Shown piece after piece: positions 53,940 to 61,158 of a stretch of DNA of 61,158 nucleotides. Position numbers and translations under genes: made by a program. Location of the stretch: assembly GCF_004343505.1 (NCBI RefSeq), contig NZ_SLXU01000017.1:1-61158 (forward strand), read 5' to 3'. Source of the DNA: Rhodovulum bhavnagarense (GTDB lineage Bacteria > Pseudomonadota > Alphaproteobacteria > Rhodobacterales > Rhodobacteraceae). Each line of letters opens with the position of its first letter. Position 1 is the first letter of the stretch. Below the pieces are notes generated by a model. That model had not been told where the DNA came from and did not search any database. It saw nothing but the letters and a program-made list of their open reading frames with translations.

Positions 53940-54140
53940 ATGGTGAGTAGAAAAAAATCGCGATCGGGAACCTCGGAGCCCGTGCTCGTTCGACTGCCTG
54001 AAGACTTGCTACAGGCTCTTGATTCGGTGCGACGCGCGCAGGATGATCCACCAACCCGCCCGGAAATGATCCGGCGGATTCTCGTGGCCTGGATGGACGA
54101 GCATGCCCCTGATAGGTCCCGTCCTGACGGGGACAAGTGA
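53940..54140 (+). CDS. Ribbon-helix-helix transcriptional regulator, copy 2
   Basis: The 66-residue protein has the strand EPVLVRLPEDLLQALDSV and the helix TRPEMIRRILVAWMDE, the RHH fold. TRPEMIRR is shared with the product at 19273. Basic N-terminus (SRKKSRSG) fits DNA binding. Confidence 0.8.
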   Translation: MVSRKKSRSGTSEPVLVRLPEDLLQALDSVRRAQDDPPTRPEMIRRILVAWMDEHAPDRSRPDGDK

Positions 54141-54935
54141 GAGGACGGATAAGGACAGCTTCGGCGGCCCGAAGTGGTCCCTCGACGATCAAGGGCCGTC
54201 AGGTCGCAAGAGCCTCGGCCGCGCGGATGCCCGCTCGCGTTGAGGGCCAGCGCCGGCGCGCACCGGGGGGGGGGCCGCAGCCGATCGATCCCATCTTTCC
54301 TGTCGGGCCGCGTGGCCGGCCGTTGCCAGTGGGGCGCCGCCTCACGGTCCGGCTATCCTGTCGCACCAAGCTCTATGTCGCTTTCGCGTGCATCATGATC
54401 CGTTCCGCTGATCATGAAGGGTCCAGGAAACAAGGATCCGACCGGCCGGAATAGGGTATCCGTCACGCACTACTTTTGCGTGTAACGGAGATCAAGATAA
54501 CCGCAAGGATTGCGCCGATCATGGCGATGAATGTCTTTCAATAAGGGAGGTGAGGCCAAATGATGCCTATGAATGACAATTTCGGTCCGTCAGGCCTCTT
54601 GGGTTGCCGCGGTCGAAAACCCCGGCTGAGCCCCTGGTCGCCGCCGGATCCTGGCGCGCGCCGAGTGGCGATCCTGTCCTTTCGCGGCACATGCGAAAGG
54701 GCCCGTGACGCTCGCGGCGCACTTGGCCCCATCGATCGCAAGGCGATCAGCGCGAGATCTCCGAAGGCCCGATCACGCAGTCCGTTCCGCCCTTCGCGCC
54801 GGGACAGGTCGGAACGTCACACCTTGACGTTCGCCAGGGGATGCAGGCGGTGACCCGGTTTGGACGCGCATGAGGGCGGGCGAGACCCGGTAGGCCCGAG
54901 ACCGGCCACCAGAATATTGATGGGTTACGACCCTG
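54141..54935. other. Gene-poor stretch between RHH gene and toxin pair
   Basis: Nearly 800 bases carry no supportable gene. A G10 run lies near 54265-54274, and an 8-bp hairpin, CCTTTCGC/GCGAAAGG, lies at 54678-54700. The disorder of open frames suggests decayed DNA. Confidence 0.4.
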
Positions 54936-55235
54936 TTAGAATCCCGATACCAGAAGGTCCACGGCGGCCACGATGTCGTCGCGCCAGGCCGATGCATCTC
55001 CAATGGCCGGGCCGATTTCAGCGGCGGGCAGGGCGATCATCTGCGACATGAGCACGACGTATGGCCTGCCATCCAGTTGCAAGGCGATATGGAGCTTTGG
55101 CGTCAGCGCCCCCCATTCGGAGCGTGGGAGGACCGGCGCACAAAGAATATACGGCGTCTCAATGCCGAGATCGGTCTGAATGCGGCAAACGAGGTCGTTC
55201 CCGCTTCGCAGGCGATGGATACGCCCCTGGGTCAT
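54936..55235 (-). CDS. CcdB-like toxin, pair 1
   Basis: The 99-residue protein matches the CcdB/MazF-like gyrase poison fold. Evidence includes LVCRIQTDLGIETPYILCAPVLP near the start, TPKLHIALQLDGRPYVVLMSQM, and the C-terminal helix AWRDDIVAAVDLLVSGF corresponding to the GyrA-binding tail of CcdB. Its target may be the gyrase encoded in this window. The antitoxin gene lies 11 bases upstream. Confidence 0.82.
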   Translation of the reverse strand: MTQGRIHRLRSGNDLVCRIQTDLGIETPYILCAPVLPRSEWGALTPKLHIALQLDGRPYVVLMSQMIALPAAEIGPAIGDASAWRDDIVAAVDLLVSGF

Positions 55236-55246
55236 GGTGATGTCGC

Positions 55247-55492
55247 CTAAATTTTTCTGAACCGCGCCAGGGTGGGCCCGTTCCGTTCGAGATGCCGGGC
55301 TTCATCGGCGAGGCCTGCTTTTGCAGCGGCGATCCACTCGGCGCGCTCGCGCTCGGCACGAGAGCGCGAGAGCCCGGCGTCGATCCAGTTCCGGACAATC
55401 TCAGAGATGGAGACGCCTGTCGCCTTTGCCTCCGCTTCGAGGGCGGCCTTTCGCGCCTCGCCGATGTCACGAATGTTCAGCGGTGAGGGCAT
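55247..55492 (-). CDS. Antitoxin of the CcdB-like pair 1
   Basis: The 81-residue protein has an RHH-like N-terminus (LNIRDIGEARKAALEAEAKATGVSISEIVRNWID) and a charged helical C-terminus (SRSRAERERAEWIAAAKAG) suited to binding the toxin. It is not a standard CcdA. The ATG at 55492 precedes a plausible leader. The toxin follows 11 bases downstream, the usual order. Confidence 0.75.
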   Translation of the reverse strand: MPSPLNIRDIGEARKAALEAEAKATGVSISEIVRNWIDAGLSRSRAERERAEWIAAAKAGLADEARHLERNGPTLARFRKI

Positions 55493-55717
55493 GGCGTTCT
55501 CTTCCTTGTTTCCGAACGTTTCTTTGATACACGTAATGCTACACACACTGACGTGCAAGCGCGTTTGCAACACGTCTCCGGAAGCAGTCGTGGTGAGCAA
55601 CTGCGTGAGAGAGGGCGGTCGGGACCCCCCGCTTACGCTTCAACGTTTATTATAAGGGGCCAGGCGCGGCGATCACGCATTCCGCGTCGTGGGACATGGG
55701 GCACCCGAGGGATGTCG

Positions 55718-55920
55718 ATGCCCAGGCAGCCCGCCATTCCCGGTCTTCGTGACGCGATGAGGAAGAAGGTGACCCGGAGGGAGCAGGTCCTGGCAGAGAT
55801 GGCGGAGGTGGTGCCCCGGGCGAGGTTCCCGGCTTCGATCAGCCCGCACCATCCGAAAGCTGGGCCGAAGGGCGGACGCCCCCGACGCCGATCGAGACCA
55901 TGCTGCGGGCAGAGCATTCC
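55718..55920 (+). pseudogene. IS5-family transposase remnant
   Basis: The frame MPRQPAIPGLRDAMRKK, followed by VTRREQVLAEMAEVVP and HHPKAGPKGGRP, is the N-terminus of IS5-family transposases found in Rhodobacterales. At a C5 run (55879-55883) the reading shifts; PTPIETMLR continues in another frame to about 55920. The rest of the transposase is absent. The remainder of 55493-56385 holds no clear gene. Confidence 0.75.
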
Positions 55921-56385
55921 AGGCACATCCCGGAATGCGGTGCACGTTGCGAGAAAAATATTCAGGAAACGCGCACTCCGACTGTGCCTGTCGCCTGAAA
56001 TGCATTGCCAAAACAAGGCCCTGCCGCCGGATCGATGGAAAGAGCTGAGTTTATGTGTCCCACAACGCGGAATGCGTCAGCGCGGCGGGGACATGTGGAA
56101 AGGCCCGATAACGCAGTCTCTCGACCCCAGGCAGCGTGACCAGTCGCGCAGGAAAAAACACGCTCAACTCGCGACAACGATCACCAACTCGGTCCCGTGT
56201 CCTGCAGGCAATGAACCCATGCAGCGCCCGGCTTCACCGCGCCATCCCGACGCCTCAAGCTGCGGGGCTGAGTATGGGCACGATGCTGCGCGGCGGCTCT
56301 GCCAGAAAGGTCAGGTTCAGCCAATCGTCGGCGTCGCGCTGTTTGCTGACGTCGAAACGACGGACGGCCGTCTCTTGCGCCATGA

Positions 56386-56673
56386 TCAATACCCTTGAAA
56401 AACCATATCAATCGCGCGGGTGATCTCGTCCTGATGGTCCGACAAATCGCCCACCGCTGGTCCAAGGGCCGAGGCGCGGACAGCGGCCATGGACTGCACG
56501 ACCAGAACGAATGGGCCATCATCCAGGGCAAAAACCGGGTTGAGGTGTTTCGCGGGAGGCGGGCCTTGATCCAGCGGGGCCACGACCCGCGTGTCGGCCC
56601 AATCCAGGAAATCGCTTTGAAGGTTGATCACCCGCCCGCCGCCGCGCAGGTCATGCACGTTGAACCGCGCCAT
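56386..56673 (-). CDS. ccdB: CcdB toxin, pair 2
   Basis: The 95-residue toxin has ARFNVHDLRGGGRVINLQSDFLD at the N-terminus and PLDQGPPPAKHLNPVFALDDGPFVL. The C-terminal helix DEITRAIDMVFQGY resembles the gyrase-contacting end of CcdB. It overlaps the antitoxin stop by one base. It belongs to the CcdB fold like pair 1, but its sequence differs considerably. Confidence 0.87.
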   Translation of the reverse strand: MARFNVHDLRGGGRVINLQSDFLDWADTRVVAPLDQGPPPAKHLNPVFALDDGPFVLVVQSMAAVRASALGPAVGDLSDHQDEITRAIDMVFQGY

Positions 56674-56894
56674 CAGAACTGCCGGTATTTTTCGAGCGGT
56701 AGGCCGTTCTGCTCAATCCAGGCGTTGTATCCCTCCAAGGCCGCCCGATTTTCTTCCAACCATTTCGAGGCCTTCTCTTTGCGCACAGCCTCGCGCAGAC
56801 TGGCCTCGAAGGTGGCGGACAGGTTGATGTTCAACGCCCGCGCCTCATCCAGAAGCACTGGGTCAATCGTCAGGTTGGTTGCGCGCTTGTTCAT
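56673..56894 (-). CDS. ccdA: CcdA antitoxin, pair 2
   Basis: The 73-residue protein has the CcdA layout: the RHH DNA-binding N-terminus KRATNLTIDPVLLDEARALNINLSATFE and the toxin-binding tail WLEENRAALEGYNAWIEQNGLPLEKYRQF. It would repress the operon and neutralise CcdB. Confidence 0.9.
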   Translation of the reverse strand: MNKRATNLTIDPVLLDEARALNINLSATFEASLREAVRKEKASKWLEENRAALEGYNAWIEQNGLPLEKYRQF

Positions 56895-57064
56895 GTGTGC
56901 CTACTGCGGGTCTGCCATGCGCATTGATAACACATATCCGACTTCTGGCATAGCTCATGCGTTGCCGCGCATGCCGGGGAAGGTTCCTGACCCATCCAGA
57001 GGGGCCGCAGAACTGAACCCTGTGTCGCATCGTGTCGCCACCGCCTTGATCCCTCAGCACAGTC

Positions 57065-57232
57065 TTGTCATCGGCAGCATGCGGAAAGGCGCGCAAGAGC
57101 CTCGGTCTCTCGCAGCGCAAAGCGGGATGCATCCTTGGCGGCGGATCGAATGCGTTCCAGAAACACAAGGTAGGAGAGTTCCCGGTCAGCACGGCCGCAG
57201 ACATGCTCTGCGCCTTCTTGGTGATCGCGATC
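57065..57232 (+). pseudogene. MqsA-like HTH antitoxin remnant
   Basis: The frame KARKSLGLSQRKAGCILGGG, followed by SNAFQKHKVGEFPVSTAA, is the helix-turn-helix of MqsA/YgiT-type antitoxins (usual form: LSQxxAGxxLGGGxxAFxKYExG). There is no proper start and no N-terminal zinc domain, and the frame runs on without the normal stop. The gene is broken, and no toxin lies beside it. The surrounding 500 bases up to gmd hold nothing else. Confidence 0.6.
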
Positions 57233-57422
57233 GGTGCGCAACTGGCCGCGTCGAGAATATCACCCGTTTTGCAGGCCAAATCGGCAGCGGAAAAATCCCG
57301 AATGTCAGACTGGGGATCTCCTGTTTTCCCACAAAAGACGGCAAGCGGGAGGGCGGGGTCGCCACCCTGGCTGCCAGGAATTTCGGCAAAATCAAGCAAT
57401 TCTTTCGAAAGGACGAAACGGC

Positions 57423-58544
57423 ATGACCAAACGCGCACTCCTCACCGGCATCACCGGCCAGGACGGATCTTACCTGACAGAATTTCTTCTGGAACAAGGC
57501 TACGAGGTGCATGGCATCAAGCGCCGGGCCTCGCTGTTCAATACCCAGCGGATCGATCATATCTACCAGGATCCCCATGTGGAGGATCCCCGTCTCAACC
57601 TGCATTATGGCGACCTGACCGACACCTCGAACCTCACCCGCATCTTGCAAGAGGTGCAGCCGGACGAGGTCTATAATCTCGGCGCCCAATCCCATGTCTC
57701 GGTCAGCTTCGAGGTCCCCGAATATACCGCCGATGTCGACGCGATCGGTACCTTGCGGCTTCTGGAGGCGATCCGTTTTCTCGGACTGGAGCAGAAAACG
57801 CGCTTCTATCAGGCCTCGACATCGGAACTTTACGGGCTGGTCCAGGAGACCCCACAGAAGGAAACCACGCCTTTCTACCCGCGCAGCCCCTACGCGGTGG
57901 CCAAGCTCTATTCCTACTGGATCACGGTAAATTACCGCGAAGCCTACGGGATGTATGCCTGCAACGGGATCCTGTTCAACCACGAGAGCCCGCGGCGCGG
58001 CGAGACCTTCGTCACGCGCAAGATCACCCGCGGGCTGGCCAACATCGCGCAAGGGCTGGAGGAGTGCCTGTACATGGGCAACATCGACGCCAAGCGCGAC
58101 TGGGGCCATGCCAAGGACTACGTGCGCATGCAGTGGATGATGCTTCAACAGGAGCATGCCCAGGATTTCGTCATTGCCACCGGCGAGCAGTACTCTGTTC
58201 GCGAGTTCATCATCTGGTCGGCCCGGGAAATGGGCATCTCGCTGGAATTCTCCGGCGAGGGCGTGGATGAAATCGGTACCGTCACCGCGCTCGAGGGCGA
58301 TGACGCCCCCGCGCTGCAGCCGGGCGCCGTGATCGTGCGCATCGACCCGCGCTATTTCCGTCCAGCCGAGGTGGAAACGCTCCTGGGGGATCCGGGCAAG
58401 GCGAAGGCCGAGCTTGGATGGGAACCTCAGATCACGGCCCGCGAGATGTGCGCCGAGATGGTCGCCGAGGACCTGAAGGCCGCGCGGCGCCATGCGTTTT
58501 TGAGGGAAAATGGGCTGGCTTTGCCAGTTGCGCTGGAAGGGTGA
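57423..58544 (+). CDS. gmd: GDP-mannose 4,6-dehydratase
   Basis: Gmd converts GDP-mannose to GDP-4-keto-6-deoxymannose, the first step to GDP-L-fucose. The 373-residue SDR has [20 protein letters not shown], the catalytic Tyr/Lys in [12 protein letters not shown], and the conserved [19 protein letters not shown] and [15 protein letters not shown]. The start at 57423 follows AAAGGACG. It leads a three-gene run with fcl and manC. Confidence 0.97.
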   Translation: MTKRALLTGITGQDGSYLTEFLLEQGYEVHGIKRRASLFNTQRIDHIYQDPHVEDPRLNLHYGDLTDTSNLTRILQEVQPDEVYNLGAQSHVSVSFEVPEYTADVDAIGTLRLLEAIRFLGLEQKTRFYQASTSELYGLVQETPQKETTPFYPRSPYAVAKLYSYWITVNYREAYGMYACNGILFNHESPRRGETFVTRKITRGLANIAQGLEECLYMGNIDAKRDWGHAKDYVRMQWMMLQQEHAQDFVIATGEQYSVREFIIWSAREMGISLEFSGEGVDEIGTVTALEGDDAPALQPGAVIVRIDPRYFRPAEVETLLGDPGKAKAELGWEPQITAREMCAEMVAEDLKAARRHAFLRENGLALPVALEG

Positions 58545-58548
58545 GCCG

Positions 58549-59502
58549 ATGAAAACCTATGTTGCAGGTCATCGCGGCATGGTCGGTGGCGCCATCTTGC
58601 GCCGCCTGCAGGATCAGGGCGCAGCTGTCATCACCCGCACCCATGCCGAGCTCGATCTCACCAATCAGGCGGCCGTTCGCAGCTTCATGCAGGAAGAAGA
58701 ACCCGATGCGGTGATCCTGGCAGCGGCCAAGGTCGGCGGCATCCACGCCAACAACACCTATCCGGCCGAGTTCATCTACGAGAACCTGATGATCGAGGCC
58801 AATGTCATCCACCAGGCCTTCGCCGCTGGGGTGCGGCGGCTGCTGTTTCTCGGCTCCTCCTGTATCTACCCCAGGATGGCGCCGCAGCCGATGGTCGAGG
58901 AGGCGCTGTTGACCGGCGTGCTGGAGCCCACGAACGAGCCTTACGCCATTGCCAAGATCGCGGGGATCAAGCTGTGTGAAAGCTACAACCGGCAATACGG
59001 GGTGGATTACCGCTCCGTCATGCCCACGAACCTCTACGGTCCCGGCGACAATTTCCATCCGGAAAATTCTCACGTCTTGCCAGCGCTGATCCGTCGTTTT
59101 CACGAGGCCGCGCAGTCCGGGGCAGGGGAGGTCACGATCTGGGGCACCGGCACGCCGCGGCGCGAATTCCTGCATGTGGATGACATGGCCGAGGCTGCGC
59201 TGTTCGTGCTGGATCTCGACCGAGAGATCTATGCCGCCAACACCGAACCGATGCGCAGCCACATCAATGTCGGCACCGGCGAGGATATCTCGATCCTCGA
59301 ACTCGCCCATCTCGTGGCAGAGATCACGGGCTACGGTGGAAAGATCGTGACGGATCCGCACAAGCCAGATGGTACCCCGCGCAAGCTGATGGATGTCTCC
59401 CGTCTGGAGACGATGGGCTGGCGGGCGAAGATCGGCCTGCGCGAAGGGATCCGCGATAGCTACCGGTGGTTTTTGGAAAATACGTCGGTCCGTCGTGGCT
59501 GA
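58549..59502 (+). CDS. fcl: GDP-L-fucose synthase
   Basis: Fcl epimerises and reduces the Gmd product to GDP-L-fucose. The 317-residue protein has [17 protein letters not shown], the catalytic [15 protein letters not shown], and [36 protein letters not shown] is diagnostic. It starts four bases after the gmd stop; the ATG at 58549 fits the family. Together with manC it shows that fucose is likely part of the glycan. Confidence 0.97.
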   Translation: MKTYVAGHRGMVGGAILRRLQDQGAAVITRTHAELDLTNQAAVRSFMQEEEPDAVILAAAKVGGIHANNTYPAEFIYENLMIEANVIHQAFAAGVRRLLFLGSSCIYPRMAPQPMVEEALLTGVLEPTNEPYAIAKIAGIKLCESYNRQYGVDYRSVMPTNLYGPGDNFHPENSHVLPALIRRFHEAAQSGAGEVTIWGTGTPRREFLHVDDMAEAALFVLDLDREIYAANTEPMRSHINVGTGEDISILELAHLVAEITGYGGKIVTDPHKPDGTPRKLMDVSRLETMGWRAKIGLREGIRDSYRWFLENTSVRRG

Positions 59503-59520
59503 CGCAATTCGGACGAGGGA

Positions 59521-60954
59521 ATGATGTCGATGATGATTCACCCGGTTCTTCTTTGCGGCGGCTCGGGAACGCGCCTGTGGCCATTGTCGCGCAAGAGCTA
59601 TCCCAAGCAATTCGCACGCCTGATCGGAGAGGAAAGCCTGTTCCAGGGTTCGGCGCGGCGGCTGGCCGGGGAGGGGTTTGCCCCTCCTTTGGTCGTAACC
59701 GGCGAGCCCTTCCGTTTCATCGTGACCGAACAGCTTGCCGCCATCGAGCAGGCGCCGCAGGCCATCCTGATCGAACCAGAGGGGCGCAACACGGCACCGG
59801 CGATCCTGGCGGCCGCCTTGTGGATGGCCCGCAAGGATCCGGAGGCGGTGATGCTGGTTGCCCCGTCCGATCACGTGATTCCCGATGCCGCGGCCTTTCG
59901 CGCCGCCGTGCAGGCCGCCCTGCCGGCGGCACGGGAGGGCCAGCTTGTGAGCTTCGGAATCACTCCTACCCGGCCCGAGACCGGCTATGGTTATCTCAAG
60001 CTGGCGGCCGATGCCGATCCCGGTGCATCCCGGCCACAGCCCCTTGAGCGCTTTGTCGAAAAGCCCGATCACGACAGCGCCCAGGCCCTGCTGGCGGAGG
60101 GGAGATCCCTGTGGAATGCCGGCATCTTCCTCTTTTCGGCCCGCGCCATCCTGGAAGCCTTCGCCGTTCACGCCGATGTGCTGGCCGAGGAGGTGCAGCG
60201 CGCTGTCGATGAGGCGCAGACCGATATGGGCTTTACGCGCCTTGCCCCCGAGCCTTGGGCGGCGTTGCCCAATATATCGGTCGATTATGCAATCATGGAA
60301 AAGGCCGACAACCTCGCGGTCATGCCCTATCGCGGGCATTGGTCGGATCTCGGCGGCTGGGACGCGGTCTGGCAGGAAGCGGGACCTGACGCGGCCGGCA
60401 ATGTCTGCTCGGACAATGCCACGGCGATCGGCTGCCGCGATACGTTGCTGCGCGCGGAAAGCGAGGGCCAGGAACTCGTCGGGATCGGTCTGCGCGACAT
60501 GATCGCGGTGGCGATGGGCGACGCGGTGCTGGTGGCGCATAAATCCGAGGCTCAGCGGGTGAAGGAGGCGGTCAAGGCCCTCAAGGCAAAGGGGGCAAAA
60601 CAGGCCACGGAATTTCCCCGCGATCATCGCCCCTGGGGCTGGTTCGAAAGCCTGGCGGTGGGGACACGCTTCCAGGTCAAGCGGATCGTTGTGCATCCCG
60701 GTGGCGCGTTGTCCCTGCAATCTCACCACCATCGGGCGGAGCACTGGATCGTGGTGCAGGGCACTGCCCGGGTGACCGTCGGCGAGACGGTGACATTGGT
60801 CTCCGAGAACCAGTCCGTCTACGTCCCGCTGGGGGAGGTACACCGGCTGGAGAACCCGGGCAAATTGCCAATGATCCTCATCGAGGTGCAGACGGGCAGC
60901 TATCTCGGCGAGGACGACATCATTCGCTACGAGGATGTCTACGCAAGACGTTAA
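59521..60954 (+). CDS. manC: Mannose-1-phosphate guanylyltransferase/mannose-6-phosphate isomerase
   Basis: This bifunctional enzyme of 477 residues (if the first ATG is used) makes GDP-mannose. The pyrophosphorylase domain opens with LLCGGSGTRLWPLSRKSYPKQF, and VEKPDHDSAQALL is the second signature. The C-terminal cupin isomerase domain has HPGGALSLQSHHHRAEHW (metal-binding His) and PLGEVHRLENPGK. Four ATGs occur within the first five codons; the spacing to GAGGGA favours 59530. Confidence 0.96.
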   Translation: MMSMMIHPVLLCGGSGTRLWPLSRKSYPKQFARLIGEESLFQGSARRLAGEGFAPPLVVTGEPFRFIVTEQLAAIEQAPQAILIEPEGRNTAPAILAAALWMARKDPEAVMLVAPSDHVIPDAAAFRAAVQAALPAAREGQLVSFGITPTRPETGYGYLKLAADADPGASRPQPLERFVEKPDHDSAQALLAEGRSLWNAGIFLFSARAILEAFAVHADVLAEEVQRAVDEAQTDMGFTRLAPEPWAALPNISVDYAIMEKADNLAVMPYRGHWSDLGGWDAVWQEAGPDAAGNVCSDNATAIGCRDTLLRAESEGQELVGIGLRDMIAVAMGDAVLVAHKSEAQRVKEAVKALKAKGAKQATEFPRDHRPWGWFESLAVGTRFQVKRIVVHPGGALSLQSHHHRAEHWIVVQGTARVTVGETVTLVSENQSVYVPLGEVHRLENPGKLPMILIEVQTGSYLGEDDIIRYEDVYARR

Positions 60955-61038
60955 TGCATCTTCGCGCGGCCGCGCCATCTGTCGCGACGCGAAAATTGGC
61001 GCAAGGCGACGCCCTGCTTTCCCACCATCATCACTTTC

Positions 61039-61158
61039 ATGGAGCATGTTTTGAAAACCAGGATCACCAAGGCAATTTTTCCGGTCGCGGGTCTGGGGAC
61101 GCGCTTTCTTCCGGCGACGAAATCGATCCCGAAAGAGATCATGACGCTGGTCGACCGG
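61039..61158 (+). CDS. galU: UTP-glucose-1-phosphate uridylyltransferase, partial
   Basis: The window ends within this gene. The first 40 residues contain [22 protein letters not shown], the nucleotide-binding signature of GalU/ExoN enzymes that make UDP-glucose. The usual MLPVVDKP after KE is here IMTLVDR. A TTG at 61051 is an alternative start. Confidence 0.9.
   Translation, partial: MEHVLKTRITKAIFPVAGLGTRFLPATKSIPKEIMTLVDR

Noticed and set aside
54245-54290. G10 run as a phase-variable switch
   Set aside because: No credible reading frame crosses it, unlike the G9 run at 45049.
58432-61047. Long minus-strand open frame
   Set aside because: It is antisense to fcl and manC and has no family-like motifs.
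1-61158. CRISPR array
   Set aside because: No regularly spaced direct repeats and no cas genes were seen.

Overview
The window looks like a chromosomal segment of a Rhodobacterales (Roseobacter-group) alphaproteobacterium. It is GC-rich and carries TRAP transporter genes, direct-repeat SOS boxes of the alphaproteobacterial type (GTTC-N7-GTTC), and a minus-strand housekeeping block with gluQ, trmFO and gyrA. The assignment comes from gene content and protein style only; no search was run.

Layout. (1) 0-11.5 kb is core genome: a Cys-rich hypothetical, a GNAT acetyltransferase, a 40-residue membrane protein behind two LexA boxes, a NifU-like scaffold, hisI, gluQ-trmFO, gyrA, dsbB-like and DedA/YqaA-like genes, a TRAP permease pair and tRNA-Leu(CAA). 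(2) 11.5-14.7 kb is a small integrated element beside the tRNA: tyrosine integrase, AlpA-like protein, another small HTH protein, an operator-like repeat region and one unrecognised cargo gene. (3) 14.7-19.5 kb is an accessory block: a hypothetical, a soluble FtsH-like AAA+/M41 protease, a zinc-finger GIY-YIG protein, and a hypothetical divergent from a ribbon-helix-helix (RHH) regulator. (4) 19.9-52.2 kb is a large surface-polysaccharide locus. (5) 52.4-57.3 kb is a scar zone: a second tyrosine recombinase, a second hypothetical/RHH divergent pair, two CcdB-type toxin-antitoxin pairs, an IS5-family remnant and an MqsA-like remnant. (6) 57.4-61.2 kb resumes sugar-nucleotide synthesis (gmd, fcl, manC, start of galU).

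How the locus may work. A WecA-like transferase and a separate monotopic sugar transferase give two possible chain-initiating enzymes. A NusG paralogue is encoded divergently from the main operon, whose leader has a TATAAT promoter, a 17-bp palindrome and an ops-like sequence. Wzm and Wzt form an ABC exporter; Wzt has a compositionally foreign C-terminal half. About eight glycosyltransferases, a Wzy/EpsG-like membrane protein, an FkbM methyltransferase and a sulfotransferase-like protein follow. Next comes an unusual cassette of two polysaccharide-deacetylase-like paralogues, two sugar-transfer-type ATP-grasp proteins (one frameshifted in a G9 tract), a third ATP-grasp protein and a GNAT-like protein, with a TupA-like ATP-grasp further upstream. 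A TviB-type dehydrogenase, LegC- and LegB-type enzymes and a UDP-uronate epimerase supply amino sugars and uronic acids; gmd, fcl and manC supply GDP-mannose and GDP-fucose. I infer a fucose- and uronate-containing, sulfated polysaccharide that may also carry amide-linked decorations.

The strongest leads for something undescribed are the SOS-boxed 40-residue membrane protein, the ATP-grasp/deacetylase cassette with its possible poly-G switch, the soluble FtsH-like protease block, and the duplicated RHH/hypothetical modules on either side of the polysaccharide locus.
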